Source: Chloroflexota bacterium
Lineage (GTDB): Bacteria > Chloroflexota > UBA6077
Assembly (NCBI GenBank): GCA_021806765.1
Contig: JAJZQR010000165.1
Span: 1 to 11,494 of the forward strand
Direction of reading: 5' to 3'
DNA: 11,494 nt
A program made the position numbers and the translations under genes. The number at the start of each line of letters is the position of its first letter. Positions within the stretch are counted from its first letter, which is position 1. The notes under the pieces were generated by a model. It was given only the letters and a program-made list of their open reading frames with translations, was not told the origin of the DNA and ran no database searches. This document shows, in pieces, positions 1 through 7,363 of the stretch.

Positions 1-2
1 AG

Positions 3-278
3 CATCCCGAGGTTGCGCTGCACAACAACCCCGCCGAACTGGGAGCCAGGGTGAGGGTGCGCAAGCGGGACGTGAGCTTCGGCCCCCGAACATCGGATGG
101 GACGAAGGCGTGGGATACCTTCATGAGCCTGGCGGAGAGCGCCAGGAAATTGGGAGTGAGCTTCTACGACTACGTCCACGACCGTATCCTTGGCACCAAT
201 CTTATCCCGCGTCTGGATACCCTGCTGACCGAACGTGCCGCCACCATGCGGCTCAGTCCGTCCTGGATCAACTCGTAA
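3..278 (+). CDS. Transposase C-terminal part, IS66-like (5' end outside window)
   Basis: The frame is open from the left edge to a TAA at 276-278. The visible 91 residues begin HPEVALHNNPAELGARVRVR and include SFGPRTSDGTKAWDTFMSLA and KLGVSFYDYVHDRI. This matches the C-terminal layout of IS66-like DDE transposases: a conserved L-x-N-N-x-x-E segment near the catalytic Glu, then a helix containing LGVSFYDYVHDRI that corresponds to the C-terminal 'LHGVNPFEYL' helix of IS66 proteins. I rely on recalled family patterns; no alignment was run. GTG at 51 is an internal codon, not the true start. Whether the full gene is intact cannot be judged. The last 27 residues or so, after HDRI, look less conserved and could be a read-through tail. 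Its presence next to a second, unrelated transposon marks this as a spot that collects mobile DNA. Confidence 0.7.
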   Translation, partial: HPEVALHNNPAELGARVRVRKRDVSFGPRTSDGTKAWDTFMSLAESARKLGVSFYDYVHDRILGTNLIPRLDTLLTERAATMRLSPSWINS

Positions 279-317
279 CTTCTACCCCCGACTTATTGAG
301 AAGATACCAAAACCCCG

Positions 318-340
318 CCATAGGGGCGAAGCCCCTATGG
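318..340. repeat. Perfect 10-bp inverted repeat with GAA loop
   Basis: CCATAGGGGC, then GAA, then GCCCCTATGG. The arms are exact reverse complements, and the GCGAAGC apex is a known exceptionally stable mini-hairpin. It lies 40 bp downstream of the IS66-like transposase stop, where a terminator is expected, but no T-run follows on either strand, so an intrinsic terminator is only one possibility. A repeat element or a structure near the end of the transposon are alternatives. Confidence 0.6.
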
Positions 341-598
341 ACTCCCTGTTTAGCGATCTCCGCTCGGCTCAGTAGTGGCAGCCGACCGGCGAAGTATGCG
401 GAACTGGAAGTGATGGAGCTGATGATGCTTTTCATGAGCTCCACACCCTGACGAGATCAGTGATGGCCGTAGCAGGAAGACAAGCACCACGAACTCACAG
501 GGATCTTGTGGCGCCGTATTCTGATCCAGCCATCCCATGCGTCTGAGCTGGGTAGGCCGGATCGAGGATCACACAGGTCTGATGCTGTTGTGCGTTGA

Positions 599-649
599 CC
601 TACCAGTCCAACGGTCGACGGAGCGAGTAGTCGCTGCGTCGCTGGTAGG
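599..649. repeat. Long bulged hairpin just left of the transposon
   Basis: The outer arms CCTACCAG (599-606) and CTGGTAGG (642-649) are exact complements. Inside them CGACG (616-620) pairs with CGTCG (637-641), and AGCGA (622-626) pairs with TCGCT (631-635), around a GTAG loop with one G-G mismatch. A 9-nt asymmetric bulge separates the outer and inner stems. In total 18 base pairs form. It ends 10 bp before the left target-site duplication. Function unknown: a terminator without a T-run, a structured RNA, or a structure that attracts insertion. Confidence 0.5.
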
Positions 650-659
650 CCAACAGAAT

Positions 660-667
660 TATCCATG
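660..667. repeat. Target site duplication, left copy (TATCCATG)
   Basis: TATCCATG here is repeated exactly at 3976-3983 on the other side of the transposon. The identity is 9 bp if the preceding T is counted, so the border is uncertain by one or two bases. An 8-bp duplication is the usual size for the IS1595 family. Confidence 0.8.
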
Positions 668-669
668 AA

Positions 670-709
670 GGGGGTCTCCACAAAGTTGCTGTTAGTCGGT
701 TAATAGTTG
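670..709 (+). repeat. Left terminal inverted repeat of IS1595 transposon
   Basis: Forty bases starting GGGGGTCTCCACAAAGTTGC. They match the reverse complement of 3934-3973 with three mismatches, at 688, 696 and 698. Pairing stops abruptly after position 709, which defines the inner border. Confidence 0.9.
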
Positions 710-882
710 GTGAAGGCGAGGACTGGCTACTTTCCGCTCGGAAACTCCACTCTCGGAGTAGAAGTGTTCCCGTGTCCACTAGGAGCAAACGTGTGTAGCC
801 GAGAAGATCCGGCGTTCTACGCTCTGGGCATGAGGGATCGACGTCGAGGCAAGCAGAGCCGCACAGCCGCGGGGACAAGACC

Positions 883-2589
883 TCAGTGCGCCACTGCTCT
901 TTCAAGCCGTTGCAGATCACGGGTAGTTGAGAAGTAGATCCCCTCCTCTAGACACTTTTCGCGTGCATCTGATCTGAACCCCGTCTGCGAAACGTACCAT
1001 CGGCGGTCGATCTTTCGAGATGTCTTCTCCTCGTAGAACTTGCAGGCTCGGAGAAACTTGTTCACGTAGGCAACCGTGACACCCCCTGCGCAATGCTTGC
1101 ACTCGACTGCCCACGTTTGACTTCCACCTGCAATCGCATCGATCTCGACACTTCCGCTACTGCCGGAGAACTCACCCTCCGGATCAGGCAGCTCCATGTT
1201 CCGAACTTCGTTGATTGTTGGCAGTACCAGCTGCTCTGTGCAACCAAACAGCTTCCCCGAGACTACTTGGCCTCGGAACTGTCGCAGGACGTTGTGCACC
1301 CGCTTCTCGAACATCTCGCCCATGGCATCTTGCAGACTCTGGAGCCTCTCTTGGTAGGATTGGATCACTTTGGCTCTAGCTTGAGGGTTTTGCAGGACCG
1401 TGATCGGATCTCGACGCTCCCGCTCCAACGCGATCCAGATTGGCAGCACAGGATCCACAAACCACAGACGACCGTCCCTAAGGGCCAGAACGTCGATCCG
1501 GATCAACTCATCGATGACTCGGTTGACTTGTGCCTGCCCCTCGCTTCGCCTGACCGCTCGCGCCATGTCACGCCTAGTGCTTCCTTCCGCACGTGCCAGA
1601 CGCCGAAGTATGGCATCCGGGATGTTCTCACCCCGGATGTCACCGATTGCTTGCTGATACAGATACTGGCAATAGATTGAGAGGGTCCGATTGGGGTCCA
1701 ACATCTCCAATTGGAATGCCGCATCGACGTGATCTCCATCCACAACAGAGGTGGTAGGTCTAGCCTGATCTGCGGCAGCCAGAGCTAGAGTGTGCGCATA
1801 GAACGGGAAGCCCTGTGACAGGATATGGAGCCGTTGGATTGCGTTCTGAGTCCAGGTCATTCCACCTCGCTCCCACAAGCCAACAGCGAGATCCTGAGTA
1901 TCTGGCACGCCAAATGGCGGCAGTTCTACCTCCCTGAAACGTGTGAACAGTGGGTCGTTTCCCTCATGCAGTATTTGGCGCATCAGGGTTACCACTGACC
2001 CCGCAACAACGAAGGCTACTCGTCCTCGTCGGTCGAGCGCCTCGCGCATGGCCGCCCAGAGATTGTCGGTGTTCTTGAAGTTTTGGAGCTTCCTGATACT
2101 CTGGAACTCGTCTAGGATCACCAGCATGGGCAAGTCGAGAGTGTGGGAAACAGCCCAGGGGAAGAGTAGAGTCTTCGGAATCAGCCGACCATAACTGCTC
2201 TCGTTTATGAGATCAAGGATCTCTTCCACACCGGGCAGAACGGCCTCACCCAGTAAACCGGCCGCCGTGGTGATCGATGTTTCCTGCGTTGTTACCTTCC
2301 TCTTGATCCCCCGCGAGTTGCATGCGGCCTCCAATACTGTGGCCATCATCTCCAAGGCAAAGTCCTCTGGTGTGGAGACAACCACATCCAGGGGGAGCTT
2401 GGGGATGCACTTCTCCGGATGCCGAACTCGCACCTCGTCCAGGAGCATGGTCTTGCCGATACGTCTGAGGCCGAGGAGAGCCAAATGGCGTTGGTCGCCC
2501 TGATCGAGAGCCACCAGCAGTTCGTCGAAAAGTGCAAGCTGTGACCGTCGGTTGACGAAAATGGTGGTTGTGGCGACCATCTCTGCCAT
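883..2589 (-). CDS. Passenger gene: P-loop ATPase with C-terminal PD-(D/E)XK nuclease-like domain
   Basis: 568 residues. Residues 10-230 form a STAND/ATPase_2 (archaeal ATPase, COG1672-like) module: NRRSQL near the N-terminus, Walker A GLRRIGKT (40-47), Walker B LVILDEF (156-162), a sensor-1-like strand FVVAGS (193-198), and FTRFREVELPPF (215-226), typical of this family. Residues 320-385 look like a winged helix, with a DGRLWFVDPVLPIW strand-helix at 372-385. The C-terminus carries EID (482-484) followed by WAVECKH (493-499), the D...E-x-K pattern of PD-(D/E)XK nucleases; D484, E496 and K498 are the putative catalytic residues. The start at 2589 is ATG with GGGAGGG three bases upstream; ATG at 2580 (Met4) is a spaced alternative. 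The gene lies inside the transposon, divergent from the transposase, with an operator-like palindrome immediately upstream. The stop is 173 bp from the left inverted repeat. Role unknown: defence, transposon maintenance or target control are possible. The family call is firm; the nuclease call is motif-based. Confidence 0.85.
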   Translation of the reverse strand: MAEMVATTTIFVNRRSQLALFDELLVALDQGDQRHLALLGLRRIGKTMLLDEVRVRHPEKCIPKLPLDVVVSTPEDFALEMMATVLEAACNSRGIKRKVTTQETSITTAAGLLGEAVLPGVEEILDLINESSYGRLIPKTLLFPWAVSHTLDLPMLVILDEFQSIRKLQNFKNTDNLWAAMREALDRRGRVAFVVAGSVVTLMRQILHEGNDPLFTRFREVELPPFGVPDTQDLAVGLWERGGMTWTQNAIQRLHILSQGFPFYAHTLALAAADQARPTTSVVDGDHVDAAFQLEMLDPNRTLSIYCQYLYQQAIGDIRGENIPDAILRRLARAEGSTRRDMARAVRRSEGQAQVNRVIDELIRIDVLALRDGRLWFVDPVLPIWIALERERRDPITVLQNPQARAKVIQSYQERLQSLQDAMGEMFEKRVHNVLRQFRGQVVSGKLFGCTEQLVLPTINEVRNMELPDPEGEFSGSSGSVEIDAIAGGSQTWAVECKHCAGGVTVAYVNKFLRACKFYEEKTSRKIDRRWYVSQTGFRSDAREKCLEEGIYFSTTRDLQRLERAVAH

Positions 2590-2605
2590 CGCCCTCCCGC
2601 GTGTG

Positions 2606-2663
2606 TTGTGGTATTTTGTAACCCATCTGGATTATAACCCAAATGGGTTATAAAATACCACAA
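2606..2663. promoter_or_regulatory. Nested palindrome, probable operator between passenger and transposase genes
   Basis: Outer arms 2606-2625 and 2644-2663 are complementary at 19 of 20 positions. Within them TTATAACCCA (2632-2641) and TGGGTTATAA (2644-2653) form a perfect 10+10 palindrome with a 2-bp centre. Counting half-sites, TTRTAACCCA occurs three times: 2616-2625, 2632-2641, and inverted at 2644-2653. The first two are 16 bp apart. This is the usual look of a multi-site operator. It sits 17 bp before the ATPase start and overlaps a TATAAT box on the minus strand and TATAAA/TAAAAT on the plus strand, so one bound protein could control both genes. The binding protein is unknown; the winged-helix part of the ATPase is a candidate by inference only. 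Confidence 0.65.
2631..2636 (-). promoter_or_regulatory. TATAAT -10 box for the passenger ATPase gene
   Basis: A consensus TATAAT on the minus strand lies about 42 bp before the ATPase start codon and exactly at the centre of the 2606-2663 palindrome. The hexamer at 17 bp spacing is GGTATT, a poor -35, so activity may depend on an activator or on an extended -10. The predicted leader is about 35 nt. Confidence 0.5.
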
Positions 2664-2904
2664 TCGCATCCGCATCTCTCCGAGATTCTCACAAGCGAGG
2701 ATCCCCTGTTCTGCCAGTTGCCTATCTTGTTCACCCCTGCTGAGAAGCGAGGTTGGAGGCTTTCCTCGCGATCTTGTTCTGCAAGACTACTGGCTCTCTC
2801 CCAACCTGCCGAACTCATAAACGGATGGACGTGCTCATCACCATCGTAGCATCGCACTACAGTGTTCACTGTTGGCGACTCATTCCAACGGCCGAGGAAG
2901 CTAG
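2664..2904 (+). other. Leader region of the transposase gene
   Basis: About 240 bp between the palindrome and the transposase start with no supported gene; the short frames crossing it have no domain signal. If the plus-strand TATAAA/TAAAAT at 2649-2656 is the transposase promoter, this would be its long 5' leader. The only clear signal is the ribosome binding site GAGGAAG at 2894-2900. Confidence 0.4.
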
Positions 2905-3951
2905 ATGCCCCCTTACCCTGTCGCCGAGATCGACTATCCTGGAAACTGGCTCTCCTTCCAGGAGTGGTTCTCCAGCGAATACACCTGTGCCCGGTACCTT
3001 GCCAAGTTGCGTTGGCGAGATGGCTTCGTGTGTCCTCTCTGTGGAAGCACTGAGGGCTGGGCCACTCATGACAAGCTGAGCATGCGCTGCAAGAAGTGCG
3101 GGCGACGAATCTCCGTAACCGCCAACACTGCTTTCGAAGCCACCAAGAAGGGTCTTCTCACCTGGTTCGCTGCTGCCTGGTATGTGACCAACCAGAAGAA
3201 CGGGGTGAGCGCCCTCGGCCTTCAGCGGGTCCTCGGCTTCCAGAGCGAGCAGACTGCCTGGGCATGGCTCCAGAAACTGAGGAGGGCGATGGTGCAGCCT
3301 GGGAGGGATAAGCTCAGAGGCAGGATAGAGGTCGATGAAACCCTCGCCGGCGGAGCAGAGAAAGGCGTCCGGGGAAGGCAGACCCAGACGAAATCCCTGG
3401 TCCTGATCCTGGCTGAGCGAAAAGCAGACCGCATCGGGAGGATACGCCTGGTTCACATCAAGGATGCCAGTGCCGTCGAGCTCAAGAAGGCCATCGAGGC
3501 GACGGTCGAAGACGGCGCGATCATCTACACCGACGACTGGGCCGGCTACACCGATACCCCCGATCCCAACAATCCCGACAAGGTGCTGGCCATTGACCCC
3601 AAGAAGTACAGGCATGTACCGGTCAACCTCTCCAAGAGCGGCAAGAAGGCCCATGACTTCCTGCCGAAGGTTCACAGGGTCGCGGCTCTCCTGAAGCGAT
3701 GGTGGCTTGCCACCCATCAAGGCTCGATCCGGCCCGGCCATCTCCAACACTACCTCGATGAATTCACCTTTCGGTTCAACAGGCGCACTTCCGGGCAGAG
3801 GGGGATGCTCTTCTATCGTCTGATCGAGCAGGCGCTCGTGGTGGATCACACCCCGTACAAGCAGCTCCTCGACCCGAAACGGAAGAAGACGACCAGAAAG
3901 GTGATGCCCAGCTTCAAGAATAGAACACAGGCGCAACTATTAACTGGCTAA
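2905..3951 (+). CDS. IS1595-family transposase (zinc ribbon plus DDE domain)
   Basis: 348 residues, slightly long for the family (about 220-320). The N-terminal zinc ribbon has C43-x2-C46 and C62-x2-C65 (CPLC...CKKC), expected to bind the transposon ends. A helical region follows (FAAAWYVTNQKNGVSALGLQ). The catalytic ISXO2-like core has VDET with D144, YTDDWAGY with D210 or D211, and HLQHYLDEFTFRFNRR with E286, completing the DDE set; HR/THQG residues around 257-272 match family positions. The frame is intact, so the enzyme may be active. ATG at 2905 is preceded by AGGAAG with a 4-base spacer. The stop codon at 3949-3951 lies inside the right terminal repeat, so the last few codons are also transposon-end sequence. 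The reaction is cut-and-paste or copy-paste strand transfer of the element that contains it; the mechanism for this family is not settled from sequence. Confidence 0.93.
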   Translation: MPPYPVAEIDYPGNWLSFQEWFSSEYTCARYLAKLRWRDGFVCPLCGSTEGWATHDKLSMRCKKCGRRISVTANTAFEATKKGLLTWFAAAWYVTNQKNGVSALGLQRVLGFQSEQTAWAWLQKLRRAMVQPGRDKLRGRIEVDETLAGGAEKGVRGRQTQTKSLVLILAERKADRIGRIRLVHIKDASAVELKKAIEATVEDGAIIYTDDWAGYTDTPDPNNPDKVLAIDPKKYRHVPVNLSKSGKKAHDFLPKVHRVAALLKRWWLATHQGSIRPGHLQHYLDEFTFRFNRRTSGQRGMLFYRLIEQALVVDHTPYKQLLDPKRKKTTRKVMPSFKNRTQAQLLTG

Positions 3952-3973
3952 CAGTAACTTTGTGGAGACCCCC
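3934..3973 (-). repeat. Right terminal inverted repeat of IS1595 transposon
   Basis: Read on the minus strand it starts GGGGGTCTCCACAAAGTTAC and matches 670-709 at 37 of 40 positions. It overlaps the final codons of the transposase gene. The next two outward bases are less conserved: the left end reads AA and the right end AC. Confidence 0.9.
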
Positions 3974-3975
3974 GT

Positions 3976-3983
3976 TATCCATG
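3976..3983. repeat. Target site duplication, right copy (TATCCATG)
   Basis: Exact repeat of 660-667 directly outside the right end of the transposon, including the extra preceding T at 3975. It shows that this DNA was contiguous with the left flank before insertion. Confidence 0.8.
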
Positions 3984-4055
3984 TACCGCAGCGTCCGTAA
4001 GCCAACACAACGATCTTTGAGACGCCAGCCCAATTATCTTTGGGACTCTACACGG

Positions 4056-4145
4056 ACATGGGGCAGTCCAGACAACTTCCAAAGAAGGACCAGTGTAGGA
4101 CAGTCCAGGCATCTCTGCTTGTGCTGCCTTATGTAGGGCAGTCCA
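4056..4145. repeat. Three regularly spaced 15-bp direct repeats
   Basis: ACATGGGGCAGTCCA (4056-4070), GTGTAGGACAGTCCA (4093-4107) and ATGTAGGGCAGTCCA (4131-4145), starting 37 and 38 bp apart with unrelated 22-23 bp spacers. The CAGTCCA core occurs again at 4202-4208 inside the gyrB terminator region and at 604-610 across the transposon, with a near copy CAGTCTA at 4181-4187. On the minus strand the motif reads TGGACTG and lies downstream of gyrB. Repeat length is too short for CRISPR. Protein-binding sites or a decayed repeat family are possible. Confidence 0.55.
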
Positions 4146-4165
4146 ATCAACTCCTGCCCTGGTCG

Positions 4166-4205
4166 AAAAAACTGCGCTCTCAGTCTAGCTAACTTCGAGC
4201 GCAGT
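4166..4205 (-). terminator. Rho-independent terminator of gyrB
   Basis: On the minus strand, 35 bp after the gyrB stop, ACTGCGCTC (4205-4197) pairs perfectly with GAGCGCAGT (4179-4171) around a 17-nt loop, followed directly by a run of six T (4171-4166, the first shared with the stem). Stem, GC content and T-run are as expected for intrinsic termination; the loop is rather long. Confidence 0.7.
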
Positions 4206-4239
4206 CCAGCTATCCGCCAGAACCTACAGTGCCGGTTCC

Positions 4240-6192
<1,953 letters not shown>

Positions 6193-6195
6193 TCA

Positions 6196-6275
6196 CCAGG
6201 ACTGGGAACTGAGGACCGAGGGCCGAGAGTGCGAGTTGCCTTCTCAGCCCCCAGTCCTTAGTCCTCAGTCCTTGG
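6196..6275. repeat. GGACTGA-type repeat forming a long imperfect hairpin
   Basis: Left arm 6196-6228 and right arm 6242-6275 are inverted copies matching at about 27 of 33 positions around a 13-nt loop. Each arm is itself a degenerate tandem of a 7-base unit; on the minus strand the right arm reads GGACTGAGGACTAAGGACTG. The right arm overlaps the last codons of the membrane protein gene, whose TGA stop is part of a repeat unit. It fills most of the gap before gyrB, so it could act as an attenuator or an RNA-stability element, or be a dispersed repeat. Confidence 0.6.
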
Positions 6276-7248
6276 CCTGACCGCTGACCCCTGCCATTCG
6301 ATTGCTGAGCGCCAAGAACCGGTCGCGGTAGAAGGTCATGCTGGCCACCGCCAGGCCGGTGGATATGTAGGCATTGCCGAGAATGCCGGCCATCGTCCCC
6401 ACCGGATTCTGGGCCATAGCGTCCCAGACGATGGGCATGCCCAGGGTGATAATCCAGATCAGCACCACCAGCCCCAGGGTGGGCCCCAGATTGAACCTCA
6501 CCACGGCGACGCTGTTGCGCATCGCCTGAAGGGGGCCGACGTCACTGATCACCATGGCGTCGACCACGAAGAACAGGTAGAACTGCACCCACAGGGCCGT
6601 CACCCAGAGAAAGGCGGCGACAAAACCCACCAGGGAGCTGTTAACCGCCCCGGCCAGCAGGGCCAGCACCATCGCAGGCACGCCAACGAGCAGGCCCACC
6701 CCGATCGCCAGCAGCAGGAAGGCCACCAACCTTCCCCAGGTCCGCCATATCCTGCCCCACAGGATGCCTGCGCTCTCGCCGATCCCCCGAACGGGGCGCC
6801 CGACGATCACGTAGTAGAGCGAGGCCAGCCACAGGCCCGTGATGGGCAGCAGCAAGAACAACAGCAGCGCCATCCACGCATTGTCCATGGTCGCCGTCGG
6901 TCCCAACCCCTCTCGGCCGGACATCAGACTCGGGATGCCTGGAAAGTGGGTTGTCAGCAGGGAGAACAGGTTGAAGCTCTCACCTGCTCGCAGCAACCCC
7001 TCCCGGTAGTCCTGGTAGGTCTGCAGCATGTCGGCGGACAGACCCACGGGGGCGGCAATTCGGCCCGCAGTCCTTTGCACCAGAGGTGCCAGAGAAAGAT
7101 GAGGACCGAGCCAGAGGAAGAGGTCGACCAGGGCAGGAACGGCAATGATCCAGGGATGCCTGTTAACGGTGTCGTATGCGGCGGAAAGGGTGTCGATAAC
7201 GCCCGTAGATCCGCGCTCTTTGTCCCTTGCCACACTTGGTTCGCTCAC
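6265..7248 (-). CDS. Unrecognised polytopic membrane protein
   Basis: I do not recognise a named family. The 327 residues begin with about 30 mostly polar residues (GSTGVIDTLSAAYDTVNRHP), then about six predicted membrane helices near 33-50, 123-148, 173-200, 206-230, 254-275 and 285-306. A loop of about 70 residues (51-122) follows the first helix. VVDAMVISDVGPLQAMRNS (228-246) resembles the segment between helices in DUF4013/DUF7544-like or 'glycerophosphoryl diester phosphodiesterase membrane domain' proteins, where a conserved D-G-P-x-x-A-x-R-x-S motif recurs; this is only a similarity of style. No signal peptide or catalytic motif is seen. The start is GTG at 7248. There is no Shine-Dalgarno at normal spacing; instead a TAAAAT box ends 6 bases before the GTG, suggesting a leaderless message. 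It is divergent from the hemolysin III gene and 108 bp upstream of gyrB. Confidence 0.8.
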   Translation of the reverse strand: MSEPSVARDKERGSTGVIDTLSAAYDTVNRHPWIIAVPALVDLFLWLGPHLSLAPLVQRTAGRIAAPVGLSADMLQTYQDYREGLLRAGESFNLFSLLTTHFPGIPSLMSGREGLGPTATMDNAWMALLLFLLLPITGLWLASLYYVIVGRPVRGIGESAGILWGRIWRTWGRLVAFLLLAIGVGLLVGVPAMVLALLAGAVNSSLVGFVAAFLWVTALWVQFYLFFVVDAMVISDVGPLQAMRNSVAVVRFNLGPTLGLVVLIWIITLGMPIVWDAMAQNPVGTMAGILGNAYISTGLAVASMTFYRDRFLALSNRMAGVSGQAKD

Positions 7249-7254
7249 GAATGT

Positions 7255-7260
7255 ATTTTA
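7255..7260 (-). promoter_or_regulatory. TAAAAT -10 box giving a leaderless transcript
   Basis: On the minus strand TAAAAT is followed by ACATTC and then the GTG start of the membrane protein gene. Transcription starting 6-7 bases after the box would begin at or next to the start codon. The -35 hexamer at 17 bp (TTCTCT) is weak. The 115-bp gap 7249-7363 also must hold the promoter of the divergent hemolysin III gene; TAGAAT at 7329-7334 is a possible -10 for it. Confidence 0.4.
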
Positions 7261-7363
7261 CCATATCCGCCTTGCATAGAGAAGGAAGGAGGAGGGATAT
7301 CACGCCGCCTGCATCTGGCACTTGGGAGTAGAATGGTAAGATCTTCGTTCCCTGGGGGTATCC

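Larger units (their letters stand above)
279..667. other. Non-coding stretch between the two mobile elements
   Basis: About 390 bp with no convincing gene. Short open frames here have no recognisable domain and no good ribosome binding site. It holds two strong inverted repeats (318-340 and 599-649, listed separately), one CAGTCCA heptamer at 604-610 related to the repeats at 4056-4208, and the left target-site copy of the IS1595 transposon at its right end. A clear terminal inverted repeat for the IS66-like element could not be found. Confidence 0.6.
668..3975. mobile_element. Compound IS1595-family transposon with ATPase-nuclease passenger gene
   Basis: A 3.3-kb element bounded by 40-bp terminal inverted repeats (670-709 and 3934-3973; 37 of 40 positions identical) and flanked by a direct repeat of TATCCATG. 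It contains two divergent genes: an IS1595-type transposase on the plus strand at the right end, and a 568-aa ATPase on the minus strand filling the left half. Both frames are uninterrupted, and the matching ends and target duplication indicate a complete element, possibly inserted recently. Simple IS1595 elements are about 0.7-1.5 kb, so this one is enlarged by its passenger; passenger-carrying members of the family are known. By eye its base composition is less GC-rich than gyrB and the dpp genes, which fits a foreign origin. Confidence 0.88.

Noticed and set aside
51..278. GTG at 51 as the start of an independent 75-residue gene
   Set aside because: The frame is open upstream to the window edge and the upstream residues continue the transposase motif.
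599..649. tRNA gene or integron attC site
   Set aside because: It lacks an anticodon arm, T-loop sequence and CCA-stem geometry, and has no attC core sites.
2866..3936. A 356-codon minus-strand frame opposite the transposase
   Set aside because: The plus-strand transposase has full zinc and DDE motifs and a good ribosome binding site; the antisense frame has none.
4056..4208. CRISPR array
   Set aside because: The conserved unit is only about 15 bp and imperfect, with three or four copies, and no cas gene is nearby.
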